Shown: in pieces, positions 1 through 5,145 of the stretch | How the letters are laid out: the number at the start of each line of letters is the position of its first letter | Position numbering within the stretch: position 1 is the first letter of the stretch | NCBI GenBank assembly: GCA_947468255.1 | Contig: CANIMM010000231.1 | Location: 1 to 5,145, forward strand | Length of the DNA stretch: 5,145 nt | Direction of reading: 5' to 3' | From: Chitinophagaceae bacterium | GTDB lineage: Bacteria > Bacteroidota > Bacteroidia > Chitinophagales > Chitinophagaceae | Notes under the pieces: generated by a model | Seen by the model: only the letters and a program-made list of their open reading frames with translations | The model's database searches: none | Told to the model about the DNA's origin: nothing | Program-made: the position numbers and the translations under genes

Positions 1-2820
1 CTGTCTAAAATAAGGATCCTTAAGGTCCTTGATAAAGCGGATTGCTTCGCCCGTACTTTTCATTTCTGGCCCCAGTTCCTTGCTCACGCCCGGAAACTTA
101 TTAAAAGAAAAAACAGGTTCCTTAATGGCAAAGCCCTTGAGTTTTTTCTCGTATTTGAAGTCCTTGATTTTAGCAACTCCCAACATTATTTTGGTAGCGA
201 TGTTCAAATAAGGAATCTGGTAGGCTTTTGCAATAAATGGGGTGGTACGACTTGCTCTTGGATTTGCCTCAATCACAAATACATTGCCATCCTTGATTGC
301 AAACTGGATATTGATTAAGCCTTTAATGTTAAGAGTTCTGGCGATTTTTTCTGCATATTCTTCCATCGTATGAACGATCAAGGGCGATAAATTAAATTCA
401 GGCAACACGGCATTGCTATCACCACTATGAATACCTGCCGGCTCGATATGTTCCATTACTCCCATGATATGGAAGTCTTCTCCATCAAAAATAGCGTCAA
501 TCTCCGCTTCTTGGCAACGATCTAAAAAGTGATCGATTAAGATTTTATTACCCGGCAAATGTTTGATTAAACTTAAAATGCCCTTTTCCAAATCCTCATC
601 ATTGAGCACAATGCGCATACGCTGACCACCGATTACATAACTTGGTCGAATCAATACTGGATAGCCAACTTTTTTTGCCACTTCAATTGCTTCATCTGTA
701 TCATAAGCCGTTCCGTAGTTAGGATAAGGAATACCCAATTCTTTTAAGGTATCGCTAAATCTTCCCCTGTCTTCCGCTATGTCCATACTGTCGAAAGAAG
801 TGCCTATAATTTTGATACCTTTTTCATGTAATTTTTTTGCCAGCTTCAGGGCGGTTTGTCCACCCAATTGCACAATCACCCCTTCAGGTTTTTCATGCTC
901 TATGATTTCCCACAAATGCTCCCAAAATACGGGCTCAAAATATAGTTTATCCGCAATGTCAAAATCGGTCGATACGGTTTCAGGATTGCAATTCACCATA
1001 ATCGCCTCAAATCCAGCTTCTTTTACAGCCAGCAAACCATGCACACAGCAATAATCAAACTCAATGCCCTGGCCAATTCTATTAGGACCCGAGCCCAGCA
1101 CGATGATCTTCTTTTTGGAAGAAAGTTTCGACTCGTTGGAAAGAATCGCTGCACCTCCGTCTGGAAGAGCGGTGGGCGCTTTTTCAAAGGTAGAATAGAA
1201 ATAAGGTGTCTTTGCTTCAAACTCTGCACTGCAAGTATCCACCATTTTGAAAACCCTGGTCAATCCCATTGCTTTCCTTCTTTCATAAACTAGTTCGCCA
1301 TTTTCTTCATTCATAATGCGAACGATTTGCTCATCACTAAAGCCCAATAATTTCGCTTCCGTCAACAATGCATCGGGCAGTGTTTTCAAATCGTATTTTG
1401 CAATCTTTTTTTCACAATCGCAAATTTTTTGAATCTGATAAATGAACCAACGGTCGATGCCGGTGCTTTCACATATTCGCTTGATACTGGCTCCCGCCAT
1501 TAGGGCATCTTTGATCCTAAATATCCTGTCCCACTTGGGTATTTTGATATACTCAATCAATTCGTCTGCATGCATCAAACTTTTTCCGTAATACCCCAAG
1601 CCTACTGCCTCATTTTCTAAACTTTGACAAGCTTTTTGAACCGCTTCGGCAAAACTTCTGCCGATGCCCATTACTTCTCCTACGCTTTTCATTTGAAAAC
1701 CTAGGGTATCATTAGCTCCTTTAAATTTATCAAAGTTCCAACGGGGTATTTTTACAATTACATAATCTAAGGCTGGCTCAAAATAGGCCGAGGTGGATTT
1801 AGTAATCTGATTTTTTAATTCATCTAGATTGAAGCCCAATGCAAGTTTGGCGGCTATTTTTGCAATCGGGTAACCGGTAGCCTTACTCGCTAATGCAGAA
1901 GACCGACTTACCCGCGGGTTAATTTCTACCACCACCAATTCTTCTGTTTGTGGATTCAATGCAAACTGAACATTACAACCACCGGCAAAATTTCCCAGTG
2001 CCCGCATCATTCGGATAGCTGTGTTCCTCATATCCTGGTAAGCGGTATCACTCAAAGTCATGCAAGGTGCCACGGTAATGCTATCACCAGTATGCACCCC
2101 CATTGGATCAAAATTTTCAACTCCGCAAATAATTACTACGTTGTCATTAAGATCCCTTAATAATTCCAGTTCAAACTCCTTCCAACCCAAGACTGCTTTT
2201 TCTACCAGCACCTCATGAATAGGAGAAGCGGTTAATCCATTATTGAGCGCCTCATCCAATTCTTCTTTTTTGAAAACGATGCTTCCGCCACTTCCACCAA
2301 GGGTAAAAGATGGACGAATCACCAATGGGAAACCAATTTCCTGCGCAAATTCCTTGCCCTCTAAAAATGAGTTGGCGGTTTTGGCCGGACAAACTGCGAT
2401 GTTCATTTCGATCATCCAGTTGCGAAATTTTTCCCGGTCTTCGGCTTTATCGATTGCTTTAATATCCACACCAATCATCTTCACTCCATATTTTTCCCAT
2501 ACTCCCAATTCATCGGCTTCTTTGCAAAGATTAAGTGCTGTTTGTCCGCCCATGGTAGGTAATACGGCATCAATCTGATTTTCTTCTAAAATTTGCTCGA
2601 TGCTTTCTACAGTCAGGGGCAGTAAATAAACTCTATCTGCCATCATGGGGTCTGTCATGATAGTTGCCGGGTTACTGTTAATTAAAATAACCTTAACGCC
2701 TTCTTCCCGAATGCTCCTAGCTGCTTGTGTACCCGAGTAGTCAAATTCACAGGCCTGACCTATCACAATAGGACCGGAACCTATAATTAATACTGATTTA
2801 ATTGATTTGTCTATTGGCAT
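1..2820 (-). CDS. carB: Carbamoyl-phosphate synthase large subunit (C-terminus cut by window edge)
   Basis: Cytoplasmic enzyme that makes carbamoyl phosphate from bicarbonate, two ATP and ammonia, the ammonia coming from the glutaminase subunit CarA. The product feeds arginine and pyrimidine synthesis. The frame is open from ATG at 2820-2818 to the left edge (940 codons). Both ATP-grasp halves are present. In the first half numbering matches E. coli CarB: R129 (AEDREKF), R169 (RPSFTLGGSGG), E215 (GWKE), H243 (HTGDS), Q285, E299/N301/R303 (EINPRVSRSSA). In the second half numbering is offset by +10: R685 (AEDRGRF), R725 (RPSYVIGG), Q839, E851/N853/R855 (EANPRASRTTPF). The oligomerisation region lies between, then a linker at about 547-571 before VLGSGPNRIGQG. 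The window ends just after the KSTGE motif, so about 140 residues, chiefly the MGS-like domain that binds UMP and ornithine in E. coli, lie outside. I see no frameshift or lost catalytic residue. carA is not next to its 5' end; the neighbour there is a divergent peptidase gene. Confidence 0.98.
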   Translation of the reverse strand, partial: MPIDKSIKSVLIIGSGPIVIGQACEFDYSGTQAARSIREEGVKVILINSNPATIMTDPMMADRVYLLPLTVESIEQILEENQIDAVLPTMGGQTALNLCKEADELGVWEKYGVKMIGVDIKAIDKAEDREKFRNWMIEMNIAVCPAKTANSFLEGKEFAQEIGFPLVIRPSFTLGGSGGSIVFKKEELDEALNNGLTASPIHEVLVEKAVLGWKEFELELLRDLNDNVVIICGVENFDPMGVHTGDSITVAPCMTLSDTAYQDMRNTAIRMMRALGNFAGGCNVQFALNPQTEELVVVEINPRVSRSSALASKATGYPIAKIAAKLALGFNLDELKNQITKSTSAYFEPALDYVIVKIPRWNFDKFKGANDTLGFQMKSVGEVMGIGRSFAEAVQKACQSLENEAVGLGYYGKSLMHADELIEYIKIPKWDRIFRIKDALMAGASIKRICESTGIDRWFIYQIQKICDCEKKIAKYDLKTLPDALLTEAKLLGFSDEQIVRIMNEENGELVYERRKAMGLTRVFKMVDTCSAEFEAKTPYFYSTFEKAPTALPDGGAAILSNESKLSSKKKIIVLGSGPNRIGQGIEFDYCCVHGLLAVKEAGFEAIMVNCNPETVSTDFDIADKLYFEPVFWEHLWEIIEHEKPEGVIVQLGGQTALKLAKKLHEKGIKIIGTSFDSMDIAEDRGRFSDTLKELGIPYPNYGTAYDTDEAIEVAKKVGYPVLIRPSYVIGGQRMRIVLNDEDLEKGILSLIKHLPGNKILIDHFLDRCQEAEIDAIFDGEDFHIMGVMEHIEPAGIHSGDSNAVLPEFNLSPLIVHTMEEYAEKIARTLNIKGLINIQFAIKDGNVFVIEANPRASRTTPFIAKAYQIPYLNIATKIMLGVAKIKDFKYEKKLKGFAIKEPVFSFNKFPGVSKELGPEMKSTGEAIRFIKDLKDPYFRQ

Positions 2821-2847
2821 ATTGTATTTTGCTTCTTTTGTGGCGTG

Positions 2848-2855
2848 CAAAAGTA
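2848..2855 (-). promoter_or_regulatory. Candidate Bacteroidota -7 box for carB
   Basis: Read on the minus strand this is TACTTTTG, an exact match to the Bacteroidota sigma factor -7 consensus TAnnTTTG. It is the only match on this strand in the intergenic region. Transcription would start a few bases downstream, giving a leader of roughly 20 nt before the carB ATG. There is no clear TTG at the usual -33 distance, only a CTG at 2876-2874, so the upstream half is weak. No Shine-Dalgarno motif precedes carB, which is common in this phylum. Confidence 0.5.
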
Positions 2856-2899
2856 AAGAAAAAAGAGCAGTTTCAGGAAGGTTGTACCCAATCGATTCA

Positions 2900-2913
2900 T
2901 ATTAATTTATTTC
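2900..2913. repeat. 14-bp direct repeat, copy 1
   Basis: TATTAATTTATTTC occurs here and, identically, at 3043-3056, the start points being 143 bp apart. Both copies lie in the divergent spacer between carB and the M23 peptidase gene; the second sits just before the peptidase start codon. The motif is low-complexity and AT-rich, so coincidence is possible. It could also be a paired protein-binding site. Confidence 0.4.
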
Positions 2914-2967
2914 TAACAACTGCGTTCTTATTTGAGCATTGTAAAGTTAGCTTATAGGAAATGCTTC

Positions 2968-2994
2968 AATGGCGGCCATGAATATGCCCCCATT
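2968..2994. other. Imperfect inverted repeat in the divergent spacer
   Basis: AATGG at 2968-2972 pairs with CCATT at 2990-2994. Inside it GGC at 2974-2976 pairs with GCC at 2987-2989, followed by an AT/AT pair closing a 4-nt GAAT loop. That makes ten pairs with one C-C mismatch and one bulged C. It lies just upstream of the candidate -33 element of the peptidase gene. No T-run follows on either strand, so it does not look like an intrinsic terminator. An operator-like site is possible but unproven. Confidence 0.25.
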
Positions 2995-3004
2995 TATAAT
3001 TCCC

Positions 3005-3037
3005 TTGCATTCCTGCACTTTTTATGAATTAAATTTG
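3005..3037 (+). promoter_or_regulatory. Candidate Bacteroidota promoter for the M23 peptidase gene
   Basis: The -33 candidate TTG is at 3005-3007 and the -7 candidate TAAATTTG is at 3030-3037, an exact match to TAnnTTTG. The 22-bp gap is within the range reported for Bacteroidota promoters. Transcription would begin near 3040-3044, giving a leader of about 25-30 nt. The leader is AT-rich and has no Shine-Dalgarno motif before the ATG at 3069. It is the only such match on the plus strand of this spacer. Confidence 0.55.
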
Positions 3038-3042
3038 CCATT

Positions 3043-3056
3043 TATTAATTTATTTC
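3043..3056. repeat. 14-bp direct repeat, copy 2
   Basis: This is the identical partner of the copy at 2900-2913. It begins six bases after the candidate -7 box and ends 12 bases before the peptidase ATG, so it would fall at the transcription start and in the 5' leader. In that position it could affect initiation or translation, but no function can be read from the sequence. Confidence 0.4.
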
Positions 3057-3068
3057 AAAATAGCTAGA

Positions 3069-4787
3069 ATGAAATTTGCTTTGATGAGTATTTTGCTAAT
3101 GAACTTAGTCTCCTATTCCCAGGTATTTCCAGTAAAAAATTACCCGAAAGGGTATTTCAGTTGGCCGGTAGATGCCAAAATAGCCCTGGCGGCTAACTTT
3201 GGAGAATTACGACCCAATCATTATCATATGGGCCTTGACTGCAAATCAGATCAAATGGAAAACAGGTCAGTGCTGGCTGCGGCAGACGGCTATATTGCCA
3301 AAGTAAAAATTGAACCGCTTGGTTTTGGAAGATGCATTTACATCAATCACCCCAATGGCCTCACCACCTTATATGCCCATCTCAATGATTTTTATCCCGC
3401 ATTGGAGCAGTATGTTACTGATCAACAATATCAATTAAAAAGCTGGAAAGTGTTTTTGGACCTGCCTGCAGGATTATTTACTGTAAAAAAGGGGCAGTTT
3501 ATCGCAATCAGTGGCAATACAGGGGGTTCTCAGGGGCCACATGTGCACTTTGAAATAAGGGATACCAAAACAGACAAGGTGTTAAATCCCTTGCTGTTTG
3601 GATTTCCGTTAGCGGACAATATCGCTCCGGATATTCTGCGACTAGCCGTTTACGATAGAACTGTCAGCACCCATGAACAAAATCCTCGATTGTATCCTTT
3701 AAAAAAAGTAAATGGCGTATATACTACTAGCCCTTCGTTGCTGATTGTAAACACTGATAAAGTAAGTTTTGCCATCACTGCTTTTGACCGTTACTCAGGC
3801 TCTACCAATAAAAATGGTATCTACCAGGCAGTGCTATCCGAAAATGGACGTCAACTTACCGGCTTCCAGCTGGATAGCATCAATTATGATGAAACACGTT
3901 ATCTCAACGCGCACATCGACTACAAACTTCACAGTAGTGGCGGTCCTTATGTGCAGCACCTAGGCAGACTTCCCGGCTATCCTAATGGAATTTACCATGG
4001 CCTTAGTAGAGATGGTGTAATTGACATTGGAGACGGTTTAGTACACAATATAAATATTGCCGTAAAAGATGCCAATGGCAATACATCCCTATTGCAATTG
4101 GATGTTCAAAAAAGTGAATCAAAACAAATAAAAACACCCGCTGAAATAAATCCGGATGATCAACAAAGGGAATTTCGTCCGGGATTTATTAATGTTTTTG
4201 AAAACAAACAAGTTCGGTTTTATCTTCCCGAAAATGCTTTGTATGATTCGATTCGCTTTACTTTCAAGGAAATTATCCCAGCACAAGGAAATCCCATTTA
4301 TCAATTGCATAATGGTGATATTCCTATTCATAGTCTTTTTACAATCAACATAAAAAATCCTACAGCAAGCTTTCCCAACAAAATGGTGATGCGCCGTTTC
4401 TGGGGGGATAAAGAGGGGTATTCAAAAGCGGAACATGTAACCATGGGGTATGATAAAGACTGGTACAAAGCCAATTTTAGGGAATTTGGCAATTTTCAAC
4501 TGTTGGAAGATACCACTCCCCCAACAATAACTCCCATTGGGATCAGGGAAGGCATGAATATCGGTAAACTAAATCGGCTTGCATTTGTAATAAAAGATAA
4601 TACCAAAGAATTGGAGAAGTTTTCCGCCTATCTTGATGGCAAATGGATACGTTTTAGCAATGATAAAGGCAGTGCATTTATTTATCGGCTAGATGAACAT
4701 TGTCCACCTGGTGCACATGAACTGAAAATAAGTATTGAAGACTGTGTAGGAAACCGATCGGAAAGAACATACCATTTTACAAGATAA
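3069..4787 (+). CDS. Secreted M23/LytM-family zinc metallopeptidase with a long C-terminal tail of Ig-like character
   Basis: Predicted periplasmic or surface endopeptidase acting on peptidoglycan peptides. The 572 residues begin with a short signal peptide (hydrophobic stretch about 4-16, likely cleavage in SYS-QV near 17-18, no lipobox cysteine). The peptidase domain spans about 29-180. Zinc ligands H53 and D57 (HMGLD) and H160 (HVHFEI) are present, with catalytic-type histidines H104 (YAHL) and H158, so the site looks active. Between YAHL and VKKGQ (139-143) there are about 30 residues, more than in compact LytM domains. From about 184 (DNIAPDI) the tail has beta-sandwich character, with Ig-like closing motifs such as VKDANGN (332-338) and a last domain at about 481-572 opening with DTTPP and containing IEDCVGN. 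These may bind wall polymer or a partner. The ATG at 3069 is chosen because it gives a complete signal peptide and suits the candidate promoter. The exact substrate bond cannot be inferred. Confidence 0.93.
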   Translation: MKFALMSILLMNLVSYSQVFPVKNYPKGYFSWPVDAKIALAANFGELRPNHYHMGLDCKSDQMENRSVLAAADGYIAKVKIEPLGFGRCIYINHPNGLTTLYAHLNDFYPALEQYVTDQQYQLKSWKVFLDLPAGLFTVKKGQFIAISGNTGGSQGPHVHFEIRDTKTDKVLNPLLFGFPLADNIAPDILRLAVYDRTVSTHEQNPRLYPLKKVNGVYTTSPSLLIVNTDKVSFAITAFDRYSGSTNKNGIYQAVLSENGRQLTGFQLDSINYDETRYLNAHIDYKLHSSGGPYVQHLGRLPGYPNGIYHGLSRDGVIDIGDGLVHNINIAVKDANGNTSLLQLDVQKSESKQIKTPAEINPDDQQREFRPGFINVFENKQVRFYLPENALYDSIRFTFKEIIPAQGNPIYQLHNGDIPIHSLFTINIKNPTASFPNKMVMRRFWGDKEGYSKAEHVTMGYDKDWYKANFREFGNFQLLEDTTPPTITPIGIREGMNIGKLNRLAFVIKDNTKELEKFSAYLDGKWIRFSNDKGSAFIYRLDEHCPPGAHELKISIEDCVGNRSERTYHFTR

Positions 4788-4813
4788 GGGAAAAGATGAA
4801 TGAGCGATTAGTA

Positions 4814-4876
4814 ATTGCCCATTGACCATTCACCATTGCCAATTCACCATTACCCATTCACCATTGCCCATTCACC
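4814..4876. repeat. Heptanucleotide tandem repeat, 9 units (consensus ATTSMCC)
   Basis: There are nine uninterrupted 7-bp units, each beginning with ATT. Units 3, 5, 7 and 9 are all ATTCACC; units 2, 4, 6 and 8 are ATTGACC, ATTGCCA, ATTACCC and ATTGCCC; unit 1 is ATTGCCC. The array therefore has a 14-bp superperiod on top of the 7-bp period. A degenerate in-phase unit, ATTAGTA, precedes it at 4807-4813. The array fills most of the spacer between the peptidase stop and the peroxidase start, ending 15 bp before the ATG. It has no internal dyad symmetry, so it is not a hairpin terminator. Heptamer arrays of this general kind are known between genes in cyanobacteria (STRR sequences). The function here is unknown. 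Confidence 0.9.
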
Positions 4877-4891
4877 AAACCACCCAACACC

Positions 4892-5145
4892 ATGACTACA
4901 TTAACAACAGGCAAAAAAGCACCCGCCTTTAAGGGGCTAGATCAAAACGGCAACAAAATATCCATTGCCGATTTCAAAGGAAAAAAGCTGATCCTTTATT
5001 TTTACCCAAAGGATGATACGCCGGGATGTACGGCCCAAGCCTGCAATTTGAGGGACAATTATACTGCCCTACTTAAAAAAGGATTTGCGGTAGTAGGGGT
5101 TAGTACCGATCCAATAAAAACGCATAAGAAATTTGAGACCAAATA
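4892..5145 (+). CDS. bcp: Thioredoxin-dependent thiol peroxidase, Bcp/PrxQ type (C-terminus cut by window edge)
   Basis: Peroxiredoxin that reduces hydrogen peroxide and organic hydroperoxides in the cytoplasm, recycled by thioredoxin. The first 84 codons are visible. The thioredoxin-like fold opens with GKKAPAF (7-13) and continues through a strand ending LILYFYPKDDTPGCT. The peroxidatic cysteine is C46 in TPGC, and a second cysteine, C51, lies five residues later (CTAQAC), the spacing of the resolving cysteine in 2-Cys Bcp/PrxQ proteins such as E. coli Bcp. VVGVSTD (about 69-75) follows as expected. The family is usually about 150 residues, so roughly 65 are missing on the right. The start is the only ATG that fits the family N-terminus. 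The gene lies 104 bp after the peptidase stop, behind the heptamer array. I see no TAnnTTTG promoter in that gap, so read-through from the peptidase gene is plausible. There is no Shine-Dalgarno motif; the leader is A/C-rich. Confidence 0.95.
   Translation, partial: MTTLTTGKKAPAFKGLDQNGNKISIADFKGKKLILYFYPKDDTPGCTAQACNLRDNYTALLKKGFAVVGVSTDPIKTHKKFETK

Noticed and set aside
1..60. Possible truncation or frameshift of carB at the left edge
   Set aside because: The frame is still carB (KSTGEAIRFIKDL) at the edge and in register with the start codon, so the gene is cut by the window and not broken.
779..1293. Overlapping short frames on both strands
   Set aside because: All are inside the second half of carB, in other frames. 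The carB frame is continuous and motif-rich here, so these are shadows.
2243..2578. Plus-strand open frame of 111 codons
   Set aside because: It lies wholly inside carB, whose minus-strand frame carries ATP-grasp motifs here. The plus-strand product resembles no family and has no start signal.
2913..2950. CTAAC / GTTAG inverted pair
   Set aside because: The arms are only 5 bp with a loop of nearly 30 nt, which is expected by chance.
4119..4353. Short frames on both strands inside the peptidase tail
   Set aside because: The 572-residue frame is continuous through this stretch, and the alternatives have no recognisable features.
4796..4825. Nine-codon frame (MNERLVIAH) before bcp, as a possible leader peptide
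   Set aside because: It is too short, has no ribosome site, and runs into the heptamer array by chance. It shows no regulatory codon run or attenuator hairpin.
4814..4876. Tandem array considered as CRISPR or as an iteron origin
   Set aside because: The units are only 7 bp with no spacers, so it is not CRISPR. There is no replication gene or DnaA-box context to support an iteron origin.

Overview
The window looks like ordinary chromosome from a member of the Bacteroidota, possibly near Chitinophagaceae or Sphingobacteriia. This is an inference from four things: moderately AT-rich DNA, genes without Shine-Dalgarno sequences, two divergent promoter candidates of the Bacteroidota TAnnTTTG type, and an M23 peptidase of a layout I associate with this phylum. 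No mobile element, rRNA, tRNA or CRISPR array is visible.

Layout: positions 1-2820 (minus strand) hold the first 940 codons of carB, the large subunit of carbamoyl-phosphate synthetase. Its C-terminal allosteric domain lies beyond the left edge. Positions 2821-3068 are a divergent intergenic region with a candidate promoter for each flanking gene, a 14-bp direct repeat and an imperfect hairpin. Positions 3069-4787 (plus strand) encode a complete 572-residue secreted M23/LytM metallopeptidase with a complete metal site and a long C-terminal tail with Ig-like (beta-sandwich) character. Positions 4788-4891 are a short spacer mostly filled by a 9-unit, 7-bp tandem repeat with a 14-bp superperiod. 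Positions 4892-5145 (plus strand) hold the first 84 codons of a Bcp/PrxQ-type thiol peroxidase, which runs off the right edge.

The three genes serve unrelated housekeeping roles: carbamoyl phosphate for arginine and pyrimidine synthesis, cell-wall peptide hydrolysis, and peroxide detoxification. Nothing suggests a joint pathway. The peptidase and peroxidase genes are co-directional and could share a transcript, because no separate promoter or terminator is evident between them. I did not find a new multi-gene system. The most unusual element is the heptanucleotide array ahead of the peroxidase gene, followed by a longer-than-usual linker between the two halves of CarB.
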